A stretch of DNA of 27,765 bases from DASVEE01 sp036399695 (GTDB lineage: Bacteria > Acidobacteriota > Thermoanaerobaculia > Gp7-AA8). Below, piece by piece: positions 6,589 through 13,959 of the stretch. A program made the translations under genes and the position numbers. Position 1 is the stretch's first letter, and every line of letters starts with the position of its first letter. Location of the stretch: contig DASWMP010000227.1 of assembly GCA_036399695.1 (NCBI GenBank), forward strand, positions 1 through 27,765. The letters are read 5' to 3'. The notes below the pieces were generated by a model. That model was given only the letters and a program-made list of their open reading frames with translations, was not told the DNA's origin and did no database searches.

Positions 6589-6997
6589 CTATCTCGTCGT
6601 CGGCGGTCACGCCGTCGCGTTTCACGGGCATCCTCGCTTCACTGGCGATATCGACTTCTTTGTTCGCACAACCACGGAAAACGCGCAGCGGCTCCTTCGC
6701 GTGCTCGACATGTTTGGTTTCGGAGGCATCGGTATCGCCGAAGATGACCTCATCACGCAAGGCCGAGTCATCTCACTCGGTCAACCTCCCAATCGAATCG
6801 ACATTCTTACTTCAATTTCGGGCGTGGGTTTCGACTCGGCTTGGGAGTCGCGTGTCCAGACGGTGATGGATGATCAGCCCGTGACGCTTCTCGGGTGGAC
6901 GGATCTTCTTAAAAACAAGGAAGCCTCGGGCCGCCAGAAAGATAAGGCTGATCTAGAGAAGCTGCGTGCAGTCGCCAAGACAAAACCAGATGGCTAA
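6527..6997 (+). CDS. Nucleotidyltransferase-fold protein (DUF6036/AbiEii-like, putative toxin)
   Basis: This 156-residue protein shows the minimal nucleotidyltransferase signature: GGHAVAFHG (Gly26-Gly27) followed by GDIDFF with Asp41 and Asp43. These are the catalytic metal ligands in the Pol-beta superfamily. A later RIDILTSISGV gives a possible third carboxylate, and the C-terminal helix is lysine-rich. The start decision rests on AGGAG at 6517-6521, which lies five bases before TTG 6527 but overlaps the upstream in-frame GTG at 6521; I prefer the TTG. Related proteins act as toxins of type IV-like pairs or tRNA/NTP-modifying enzymes, but the target cannot be read here. The stop codon TAA (6995-6997) overlaps an attC-like R'' box, as in integron cassettes. 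Confidence 0.75.
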   Translation: MAKLQADLKEFIALLNSHNVDYLVVGGHAVAFHGHPRFTGDIDFFVRTTTENAQRLLRVLDMFGFGGIGIAEDDLITQGRVISLGQPPNRIDILTSISGVGFDSAWESRVQTVMDDQPVTLLGWTDLLKNKEASGRQKDKADLEKLRAVAKTKPDG

Positions 6998-7011
6998 CGT
7001 CACGCTGAAGC
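6992..7011 (+). other. Left half of an attC-like integron recombination site (R'' and L'')
   Basis: GGCTAAC (6992-6998, R''-like; consensus RYYYAAC with one mismatch) overlaps the stop codon of the preceding gene. A six-base spacer GTCACG follows and then CTGAAGCT, close to the L'' box TTCAAGCC of classical cassettes. Its complementary half lies at 8300-8319, separated by an IS110-family element. Confidence 0.55.
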
Positions 7012-8299
7012 TGGTGCCGGAATGCTGACGCTGATCGCCATACTGGACCGCCGGCAGGAGTCGGTCCGGGATCTGCTGCGGGCGCGCGGGACGTGCGGAA
7101 GAACGTGCTCAGCGCCGCCATCGGCTGAGTAAATTCCTCCTGCGGCAGGGCCGCCGGTATCGCGAGGGCTCGACGTGGAAAGCCGGATACTGGAGTTGGA
7201 TCCCAGAGCTCTCCTTTCTTCCACAGACGTAAGGCAATCGAGGCGATCTTGCGCGCGCCAGAATCACCTTCGCCAGCTCCGGCTTGGTGCCATGCGCCAC
7301 GCAGGCCTCGTACAGGTCCTGGAGCGGTCCCGCCACCGCTGCGGCAGCGGTGGCTGCTCGTTTGAGGATCGACTTGAGCATCGGATTGTGATTGCGATTT
7401 GAGGCCTCTGGTGCGTGGCTGCCGATTCCGCCGGCGAAGCTTGCCGCCAGCGAACTCCTGATCGGCGCAGCAGCGGGTGACCACCGCCAAGCCGGCATAC
7501 GGCCACAGGTTACGCTTGGTGCGGAACCGGTGCGGTGTGGCCATGATCGCGAGCAGTTGCGCTACGCGGACAACAGAGAAACGGAACTGACGGCAACGGC
7601 TTCCAGCCCGACTGCTTGCGTATCTCGGCGATCATGGCTGCCTTGGCCTTCGGCCGCAGTTCAAGGAGCAGGTCGCGTTGCGTGAGCAACGACGCCGCGC
7701 GCACTCGGGCGCCGGTGGTGGTGAGTTCGTCGAGCCACTCATTACGTCTGGAAGCGCTGTAGACCGATCGCCCGGGTGTCCGGAGGGCGCGGGCGCGGAA
7801 GAGCGCCTTGATGCGCAGCATGACCCGGGTCGCGTCCTCGACCAGGCTGTTGTAGTTGCGTACGAGCTGTTTGAGCGTCAGCACGCCAGGCGCCCCGTGG
7901 TAGACGGCTTTCAGCGAACCGACACGCATCAGCTCCGACAGTTGCTCGGCGTCGATGCGATCGCTCGTGTTTGAGACCTCGCTCTTGCCGCGGAGATTTG
8001 CAGACCACCACCCTCTCTGCGCGCGGCTGCAGCACGTCGTGCAGCCACTGGGCCTGCATCCCTTCCTCGAACGCGACGTGCACTCGCGAGCCGGCACCAC
8101 GCACGAGCGACAGAATCGCCCGCGCATCGGTCGGCACCGTAGCCCTGACGTGATCGCCCCACGCTCGTCACGTACGCAGGCCACGACTGTTGCCTGGTGT
8201 ACATCCATCGCGAGATACTGAATCGCCTGTTCTTTCATGGCCGCCGTCCCTTCCTTTCGTTTGAACTCTGGCGGATCCAAACTTACAGGAAGGGGCGTG
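7012..8299 (-). mobile_element. Decayed IS110-family insertion sequence
   Basis: A segment of about 1.29 kb carries only a frameshifted DEDD transposase and short flanks, and sits between the two halves of an attC-like site. IS110-type elements lack long terminal inverted repeats and none are visible. The boundaries are inferred from where the attC halves resume, so they are approximate. The sequence between 7012 and about 7190 has no recognisable gene. The stretch 8239-8299 upstream of the transposase start is where IS110-group elements encode their bridge RNA, but it is short here. The family IS1111-attC, which targets cassette sites, is an obvious comparison. Confidence 0.65.
7195..8238 (-). 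pseudogene. IS110-family transposase, multiply frameshifted
   Basis: Translation starts at ATG 8238 with MKEQAIQYLAMDVHQATVVA (the first catalytic Asp of the DEDD RuvC-like domain). It then shifts frame: PTDARAILSLVRGAGSRVHV with AFEEG, back to SDRIDAEQLSELMRVGSLKA and the helical middle, and then MATPHRFRTKRNLWPYAGLA (transposase_20 domain). The last pieces are NRNHNPMLKSILKRAATAAA and KIASIALRLWKKGEL. Together these pieces cover an almost complete IS110 transposase of about 340 residues, but at least five frame changes separate them. The element is therefore dead. Family assignment rests on the order and wording of these blocks. Confidence 0.85.
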
Positions 8300-8319
8300 C
8301 TTTCAACATGCGTTAGGTG
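8300..8319 (+). other. Right half of an attC-like site (L' and R')
   Basis: GCTTTCAACATG followed by CGTTAGGT places an exact R' core GTTAGGT (consensus GTTRRRY) at 8313-8319. Read as a reverse complement, it matches the left half 6994-7011 base by base except for transitions and one extra A. CTAACG pairs with CGTTAG, and CACGCTGAA-GC pairs against CATGTTGAAAGC. An unpaired base in the arm is typical of attC. A small palindrome TTAGGTGGGCGACCTAA (8314-8330) follows. Confidence 0.55.
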
Positions 8320-8446
8320 GGCGACCTAAATTCGCGCTGCGGCACGTTTTCCATGAGGCTCCGCGCACATGCGTGCTCATCGCGATTGGGTGCACCAAAA
8401 AGAATGTTCGAGTCGCAACGTGGTCTGGGAGTCATAGAATGCTGTC

Positions 8447-9307
8447 ATGGGTGTAACGGTTACCTCACGCGGCGTCGCGGCCCAGCCGGTTACATATGTC
8501 TTCGTCGACGCTGGTCACCTGAAACCGAACTTCGCGCAGGTCATGAACGCGTGGTTCGGGTCGCCGGTCGAACTCTACGTGCCGGGCGTTCGTCAATTGT
8601 TCAAAGCGACAAAGGTTTTCTACTACGACAGCATCGATGATGTACTGCGGAGCGGCGAAACTTCGGAGCAGCTCGAGGCGCGTGTCGCCGAACAGGAAGC
8701 CAGACTTCGCGAAATAAACGCTATTCAGAATACTCACGTTAGATTTGGATCTGTAACTGGCCGGGATCGGCGCAAGCGCCGCCAGAAAGAGGTCGACATT
8801 TTGATCGCCGTCGACATGATGAACCACGCTGTTCGACAGAACATGGATCGCGCGGTGCTCCTGACCGGGGACCGTGATTTCACGCCTCTCGTCGAGACGC
8901 TCGTTCAGTTCGGCTTGACCGTAGAGGTGGCCGGCGATTTTCGCTATGCCTCCGATGTTCTTAAGGCGGCAGCCGACCACTTCAGGCCCTTGGGTCTTCA
9001 AAACTACTCGCAACTGGTCGAACCCTCACTCCATCGCCAGCTTCCAGCGATTCCCTCGTTTAACGGTGGCAATGTGCCGCCATCCGAAATTCGGCAACTA
9101 GCGGCATCCGGACCATGCGAGGAGTACCAATGCAGACTGATACCCAGAATACCGGGTGGCTTTTACTTCGAGATGACGACGAAGAACCACTCGCGTTATA
9201 CGACGGTCGATGGCATTCCTGATCTGCGTCGCTTGACCTTGTTTCTGGAACTTGAACATGGCGAGGTTAAATGGCTCCATGAATACATCCAGCATTTGTC
9301 GCGGTGA
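8447..9307 (+). CDS. NYN-domain (LabA/PIN-like) putative ribonuclease
   Basis: This 286-residue protein has an N-terminal NYN domain of the PIN-like nuclease superfamily (about 15-190). The acidic metal-binding residues are visible: Asp21 in YVFVDAGHL, Asp117 and Asp123 in KEVDILIAVDMM, and Asp142/Asp144 in LLTGDRDFTPLV. These match the family arrangement. A charged helical segment (EQLEARVAEQEARLREI) interrupts the domain. The C-terminal 95 residues are unrelated to anything I recognise and could define target or partner. The ATG at 8447 lacks a good ribosome site. Codon and base use are more AT-rich than the dcw genes, consistent with a mobile cassette gene. RNA cleavage is inferred from the family; a defence or toxin role is speculative. 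Confidence 0.8.
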   Translation: MGVTVTSRGVAAQPVTYVFVDAGHLKPNFAQVMNAWFGSPVELYVPGVRQLFKATKVFYYDSIDDVLRSGETSEQLEARVAEQEARLREINAIQNTHVRFGSVTGRDRRKRRQKEVDILIAVDMMNHAVRQNMDRAVLLTGDRDFTPLVETLVQFGLTVEVAGDFRYASDVLKAAADHFRPLGLQNYSQLVEPSLHRQLPAIPSFNGGNVPPSEIRQLAASGPCEEYQCRLIPRIPGGFYFEMTTKNHSRYTTVDGIPDLRRLTLFLELEHGEVKWLHEYIQHLSR

Positions 9308-9336
9308 TCACAGCGGCGAGGGTCACTTAGTTTTGG

Positions 9337-9378
9337 CCGGGACATGGGTGACAGATCAGACCGGGCACATGGGTTACA
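9337..9378 (-). repeat. IS481-type element end: tandem CATGGG motifs
   Basis: Two direct repeats 24 bases apart read CCGGGACATGGGTGACA (9337-9353) and CCGGGCACATGGGTTACA (9361-9378). On the minus strand this is the TGTCACCCATGTCCCGG wording I associate with the termini of IS481-family elements. It lies downstream of the decayed IS481 integrase at 9567-9949, so it probably marks that element's 3' end. Confidence 0.45.
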
Positions 9379-9566
9379 CCTTGTTACTTGTTGTTCGCCC
9401 GCCCGACAGCATCCGTCGGTGTTCTGACGACGCAAATCCGCGAAGCGTCAGCACCTGATTCAAGTCGCACGACACGCTCTCTGTCCTCGCGGGGCTCGAC
9501 GTTTCGATCATGCAGGTGATCCACTCACGATGCGTCCTCGCTCGGCCGTGCGGGATCACGGCAAGA

Positions 9567-9949
9567 TCATCGATAGAACCGCATCCCCCGCTCGTCGAAG
9601 CGCGCGAGCAGCACAGGACGTAGTAGGCGACCAGACGCCGTCGTCGATTTCATCGAGGCTGACCCATTCGCCCGGAGCGTCTTGCTCGTGAAGATTACGT
9701 CGTTCTTCCAGCGGATCCCCGCGTCTCCACGCAGCCGGGTACTGGATCGGCGGCAGCGACTCGGGATACGGACGTGGCGACGAACGGTAGATCGTCGCCG
9801 GCCGCTTTGGCGGAGTGCTTCATGCGGACGCTCCTGGTTGTAGACATGGCGAACGCATCGAAGAGCTTCTGCTGGCGATCCATCGTCTGGTCCGGCGGAC
9901 GCGTGGTCTCGGCCTTCAAAGTGCGCTGCATGCGCTCATGCGCGCCGCC
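9567..9949 (-). pseudogene. IS481-family transposase/integrase, C-terminal fragment
   Basis: Reading on the minus strand, GGAHERMQRTLKAETTRPPD is the end of the DDE integrase core (NGxHERMHRTLK is the family wording). Then, in changing frames, come YNQERPHEALRQ, IYRSSPRPYPESLPPIQYPA, WKNDVIFTSKTL, GEWVSLDEIDDGVW and LLARFDERGMRFYR followed by TGA. Together these reproduce the C-terminal third of an IS481-type transposase with about four frameshifts. The catalytic N-terminal part is missing upstream of about 9950, so this is a degraded relic. Confidence 0.75.
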
Positions 9950-10240
9950 GCTGCGCGTCGGGTCTTGGAGAAAACTGAGTGGTGATCTCACGGATTGGAC
10001 GCGATCTCAGGACGCTGAACTTCTGCAGTCGCAGAACGGGCCGCCCCAACTCCCCGCTACCTTAGGCCTAGTCAGTAGCAAATGCTCGTACCGGCGAACG
10101 AGCCGGTACCCGGGGCTGCGTGGAACGGACCGCGACTCTCCGCTGTGGTGTACTCCTCGCCGAACCCGGTCCTCACCTGTCGCGAGAATCACGCGCTGTG
10201 CGCCGAGGCTTGGCCAACCAACGCGGCGGCCCGTGGCCGC
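9950..10240. other. Gene-free spacer beyond the dcw cluster end
   Basis: I find no supportable gene on either strand. One perfect small hairpin, GTACCGGC-GAACGA-GCCGGTAC, lies at 10088-10109. The open frame across it on the plus strand has no ribosome site or recognisable motif. The stretch is probably decayed mobile-element flank. Confidence 0.5.
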
Positions 10241-10276
10241 AAAAAAAAAGGGGGACGGCGGAAGTCCGTCCCCCTT
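10241..10276 (-). terminator. Intrinsic terminator at the end of the dcw cluster
   Basis: On the minus strand AAGGGGGACGG pairs perfectly with CCGTCCCCCTT (10266-10276 with 10248-10258) around a seven-base loop and is followed by nine T (complement of 10241-10249). It lies about 90 bases after the ftsZ stop. A weaker 6-bp hairpin (CGAGGG/CCCTCG, 10342-10359) lies between. Confidence 0.93.
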
Positions 10277-10367
10277 GGGAGCAGGTGGTCAAGGGGCCCT
10301 GTCCCCCGGACCGCATGTGGCGCACAGCAGGGATGCGCCGATTCGAGGGACCTTGCCCTCGAGCCCA

Positions 10368-11693
10368 TTAGTCACTCAGGTTGCGGATCACCGTCGGAAT
10401 ATCGAGATCATTGCCGAAATCATTCGACGCCATCGGTCCCCATCCGCCGGAGCCGTCGGGCCGGGTGAAGCCTCTCCGAAAAAAGGGGGGGTCGTAGATT
10501 TCCCCCTCGGCGCCGATCTGCGGCGCGGGAGCCGGCTCCTCATGCTGCGCCGCGATCTGGGCGGCGTGCGATGAGACCGGGTGCGACTGGTGCGACGAGT
10601 GGGACGAATGCGCCGACGGCCGCGGCTGCGGAGGCTGCGGCACTCGCGGGGCCGCCGAGGACGACAGCGATTCGCCGCGCGTGTTCAGCAGGCCCTTCGT
10701 CGCCGCATCGAAACCGGTGGCGATGACCGTGACCTTGATCTCGTCCTTCATCTTCGGGTCGATGACCGTGCCGAAGATGATGTTCGCTTCTTCGTCCGCC
10801 GCTTCCTGGATGATCGACGCGGCTTCGTGCACTTCGAACAGCGTCATGTCCGGGCCGCCGGTGACGTTGATCAGGACGCCCTTGGCGCCTTCGATCGACG
10901 CTTCCTCGAGCAGCGGCGACGAGATCGCGCGCTGCGCGGCTTCCACGGCGCGGTGCTCGCCCTGCGACACGCCCGTGCCCATGAGAGCCATGCCCATGCC
11001 GTGCATGATCGTCTTCACGTCGGCGAAGTCGAGGTTGATCTCGCCCGGGACCGTGATGAGATCCGAGATGCCCTGCACCGCCTGGCGCAGGATGTCGTCC
11101 GCGATCTTGAAGGCGTCGGAGAGCGAGGTGCCGCGCTCGACGAAGTTCAGCAGACGCTCGTTCGGGATCGTGATGAGGGTATCGACGGTATCGCGCAGCG
11201 CACGGATGCCCTGCTCGGCCTGCACGCGGCGGCGCTTCCCTTCGAAGTTGAACGGCTTCGTGACGACGGCGACCGTCAGCGCGCCCAGTTCCGCGGCGAG
11301 CGACGCGATGATCGGCGCCGCACCCGTTCCGGTGCCGCCGCCCATGCCGGTCGTGATGAAGATCATGTCGGCGCCGCTGAGCGCCTCGAGAATGCGTTCG
11401 GTGTCTTCGAGGGCGGCCTGCTTGCCGACTTCCGGATTCGCTCCGGCGCCGAGCCCCTTGGTGAGCTTCCCGCCGATCTGCAGCTTCACCGGCGCGAGCG
11501 CGTGACGCATGGCCTGGACATCGGTGTTGGCGACGAGGAACTCGACGCCCTTGATGCCCGCTTGAATCATCCGGTTGACGGCGTTCCCACCACCCCCACC
11601 AACCCCAACGACCTTGATCTTCGCCGGCATCTGCTCATCGTCCATCATGACCGAGAGCTTGCCGTCGCCAGGCCTTTCGTCAAATGTGATCAT
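10368..11693 (-). CDS. ftsZ: Cell division protein FtsZ
   Basis: This is a tubulin-like GTPase of 441 residues that polymerises into the Z ring at midcell. The start ATG at 11693 has GGAG seven bases upstream. The nucleotide loop VGVGGGGGNAVN (29-40), tubulin signature GGGTGTG (118-124) and T7 catalytic loop NLDFAD (220-225) are intact. The C-terminal domain ends near 335. A variable linker then carries a striking Ser/His/Gln-rich stretch (HSSHSSHQSHPVSSH). The conserved terminal peptide DLDIPTVIRN, the docking site for FtsA, ZipA-like proteins and MinC, closes the protein. It is the last gene of the cluster, 151 bases after ftsA, with a heptamer inverted repeat in the gap and a terminator downstream. 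Confidence 0.98.
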   Translation of the reverse strand: MITFDERPGDGKLSVMMDDEQMPAKIKVVGVGGGGGNAVNRMIQAGIKGVEFLVANTDVQAMRHALAPVKLQIGGKLTKGLGAGANPEVGKQAALEDTERILEALSGADMIFITTGMGGGTGTGAAPIIASLAAELGALTVAVVTKPFNFEGKRRRVQAEQGIRALRDTVDTLITIPNERLLNFVERGTSLSDAFKIADDILRQAVQGISDLITVPGEINLDFADVKTIMHGMGMALMGTGVSQGEHRAVEAAQRAISSPLLEEASIEGAKGVLINVTGGPDMTLFEVHEAASIIQEAADEEANIIFGTVIDPKMKDEIKVTVIATGFDAATKGLLNTRGESLSSSAAPRVPQPPQPRPSAHSSHSSHQSHPVSSHAAQIAAQHEEPAPAPQIGAEGEIYDPPFFRRGFTRPDGSGGWGPMASNDFGNDLDIPTVIRNLSD

Positions 11694-11748
11694 TTACCGT
11701 CTCCGGAATAGTAAGAATTAAAGCTATCGATATCAACTAATTTCTAGT

Positions 11749-11844
11749 AGGCAGTTGGCAGTTTGCGGTTGGCAGTGAGAACTACGTGGTCACCACCGCC
11801 AACCGCGAGCGCGCAGAGCGCGCGTACCGTCAACCGCCAACTGC
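11749..11844. repeat. Heptamer inverted repeat between ftsA and ftsZ (GTTGGCN type)
   Basis: The left arm (11749-11777) is made of GCAGTTG/GCGGTTG-type 7-base units. The right arm is in two pieces (11792-11805 and 11825-11844) of complementary CCGCCAA/CTGCCAA units and ends directly at the ftsA stop codon. An AT-rich stretch (11707-11745) separates the repeat from the ftsZ ribosome site. Confidence 0.8.
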
Positions 11845-13074
11845 TCACGACCATGCAAACCACGACTTGACCGAGTCCGCCACCTTCGACAAACCCTTGC
11901 GCGGGCGCTTGCGCACCTTCGCCTGATGACGGAAGCCCCACAGCAGCAGCCCCGCGGCCGCTGCCCATTCAGGCGCATTGACGGTGTCGGCGAGGCCGCC
12001 GAGGCCACGCGGAACGCCGCGGCGCGCCTGCTGGTCGAACACCTGCTCGACCATCTCGACCATCCCCTCCATCTCCGCGCCGCCCCCGACGAGGACGACA
12101 CCGGAACGGATCTCCTTATCCAGGCCGACCTTCTCGAGGTCGCGGTAGACGAGCTTCGCGATCTCGGCGGCGCGCGGCTCGAGGATCCCGGTCAGCTCCT
12201 GTTTCGAGAGGATCTTCGGGGCGCGCCCGCCGACGGTCGGCACTTCGATCGGATCGTCTTCCGTGACGAGCGACGAGAGCGCGCAGCCGTAGCGCTTCTT
12301 GATCCGTTCCGCATCTTCCATGGGCGTACGCAGCACGACCGAGATGTCGCTCGTGAAGTGGCCCGCTCCGACGGGGAGGACGTTCGTGTGCACGACGTTT
12401 CCTTCGAGGAACACCGCGTAATCGGTCGTGCCGGCGCCGATGTCCATCAGCAGGACGCCCATCTCGCGTTCGTCCTGCGTCAGCACCGCTTCGGCGGCCG
12501 CGAGCTGCTCGAGGACGAGCTCCTGCACGGCGATACCGGCCTTGTTCACGGCCGTGAGTACGTTCTGGTTGTGCGTCCGCGCGCCGGTGACGATGTGGAC
12601 GTTCGCTTCGAGGCGCGCGGCGTTCATACCGAGCGGATCGTGGATGCCGTCCTGCCCGTCGACGACGAACTCGCGCGGGATGACGTGCAGCAGCTCGAGC
12701 TCGGAGGGGACGTTGATCGTTTTCGAGGCCTCGATCACGCGATCGATGTCCTCCCGGCCGATCTCCTTGTGCTTGCCGCCGACAGAGACGACGCCACGCG
12801 AGTTGACGGAGCGGATGTGATCCCCGGCCACGCCGACGACGACCGACTCGATCTGCAGCCCCGCCATCACCTCGGCTTCGTCGACGGCTTTCTTCACCGC
12901 GTCGATGGCCTGATCGAGGTTGATGATGTTGCCGCGCCGCGTCCCCTTCATCGGCGAGGTGCCTTTGCCGATGATCTCGAGCTGTCCGCGGTCGTTGATC
13001 TCCCCGACCAGGACGCAGACCTTCGACGTTCCGATGTCGAGAGCAACGATGTATCTGTCTTCTGTTCGCGGCAT
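11845..13074 (-). CDS. ftsA: Cell division protein FtsA
   Basis: This 409-residue actin-fold ATPase tethers FtsZ to the membrane and recruits later division proteins. Start ATG 13074 has AGGAG seven bases before it. Visible blocks are phosphate-1 ALDIGTSKVCVLVGE (11-25), the SHS2/1C domain region, phosphate-2 LLMDIGAGTTDYAVF, and the adenosine motif VVLVGGGAEMEGM. The C-terminal amphipathic helix (KVADSVKSWFAWS) serves as membrane anchor. Length is typical. It lies 18 bases after ftsQ. The spacer to ftsZ is longer and contains a heptamer inverted repeat, which might adjust the FtsZ:FtsA ratio. Confidence 0.97.
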   Translation of the reverse strand: MPRTEDRYIVALDIGTSKVCVLVGEINDRGQLEIIGKGTSPMKGTRRGNIINLDQAIDAVKKAVDEAEVMAGLQIESVVVGVAGDHIRSVNSRGVVSVGGKHKEIGREDIDRVIEASKTINVPSELELLHVIPREFVVDGQDGIHDPLGMNAARLEANVHIVTGARTHNQNVLTAVNKAGIAVQELVLEQLAAAEAVLTQDEREMGVLLMDIGAGTTDYAVFLEGNVVHTNVLPVGAGHFTSDISVVLRTPMEDAERIKKRYGCALSSLVTEDDPIEVPTVGGRAPKILSKQELTGILEPRAAEIAKLVYRDLEKVGLDKEIRSGVVLVGGGAEMEGMVEMVEQVFDQQARRGVPRGLGGLADTVNAPEWAAAAGLLLWGFRHQAKVRKRPRKGLSKVADSVKSWFAWS

Positions 13075-13092
13075 GGCGTTTCTCCTGAGCTT

Positions 13093-13959
13093 CTAATTCG
13101 TGATCTGCGGGGCGCCGGCCGGCATCCCGAGGCCATTGGCGTTTCTGGTCGCACCGGTTCCGAGGTGCTTCACCGGCTTGAGGACGATGCGGTCGGCGAA
13201 GCGGAGGTCGGCGTACTCGATGTCGCCCTTCTCGAGCTTCTCCGCGGCGGCGAGGGCGTAGAGGTTCCGCCACTTGGGCGAAACGTCGTCCGCGTTCGCG
13301 TAGACGAAGGCGGCGAGCTGCCGGTCGAACAGGAGAAAGCCGTGCGGCGGAATCGGCGAGACTTCGCTGATCCGCGAGTAAACCTCGGCGTCTTTCTGCT
13401 TCAACTCGCGCAGGAAGTTGACGCTGCGCGCGAGCTCCGCGCCCGTCGCGCCGGTGATGATCGGCAGATCGTCGTCGCCGACCTCCGGCGCGAGCTCGGC
13501 GAAGGCGACGCCGCGCTCGTCGACGTAATGAATGCGCTCCCCGTTCAGCACGAGGGCGACGGGGTTCCGCTCCGTGATCTTGATCCTGAGCACGTCCGGC
13601 AGCTTCTTCTCGATCTCGATGCGGCGCACCCAGGCCAGGCCGCCCATGTCCTGCTGCACGCGGGCGATGTCCATCTTGAAGAGGTTCAGCCCCACGTACC
13701 GCTTGGTGATGGCGTCGACCTCGGCGCGCGAGGAGTGCACGGCCCCTTCGATCTCGATGGTCCGGACCGCGAAGCGCTCGTCCGACTGCGTGTGCCGCCA
13801 CGCCCAGATCGCGGCGATGACGACGATCCCGGCCACGCCCGCATTGCGGAGAATGACGAGGAGACGCTGCACCTGAATGCGCCGCTGGTTGCGACGCAGC
13901 CGCGCCACATCCGTCGGACGCAGGAACCGGGGGCTGGTGGTATCGAAGTGCGTGCTCAT
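13093..13959 (-). CDS. ftsQ: Cell division protein FtsQ (DivIB)
   Basis: This 288-residue bitopic membrane protein links early and late divisome proteins. A basic cytoplasmic tail (1-35, RLRRNQRRIQVQR) precedes one transmembrane helix (about 36-54, NAGVAGIVVIAAIWAW). The POTRA domain begins at RTIEIEGAVHSSRAEVDAI, and the FtsQ beta domain follows (WVRRIEIEKKLPDVLRIKI, then YVDERGVAF). Start ATG overlaps the murC stop by four bases (ATGA) with GGGGGAG upstream, indicating coupling. No murB or ddl lies between murC and ftsQ, unlike many Proteobacteria. The C-terminal 20 residues are Gly/Ala/Asn-rich and probably disordered. Confidence 0.93.
   Translation of the reverse strand: MSTHFDTTSPRFLRPTDVARLRRNQRRIQVQRLLVILRNAGVAGIVVIAAIWAWRHTQSDERFAVRTIEIEGAVHSSRAEVDAITKRYVGLNLFKMDIARVQQDMGGLAWVRRIEIEKKLPDVLRIKITERNPVALVLNGERIHYVDERGVAFAELAPEVGDDDLPIITGATGAELARSVNFLRELKQKDAEVYSRISEVSPIPPHGFLLFDRQLAAFVYANADDVSPKWRNLYALAAAEKLEKGDIEYADLRFADRIVLKPVKHLGTGATRNANGLGMPAGAPQITN

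Noticed and set aside
7195..7201. GTTGGAT as the R' box closing the attC that begins at 6992
   Set aside because: It falls in the transposase remnant and does not pair with the left half, unlike 8300-8319.
9774..10574. 266-codon plus-strand ORF across the ftsZ end
   Set aside because: It reads through the terminator and the IS481 relic antisense; no motif or ribosome site.
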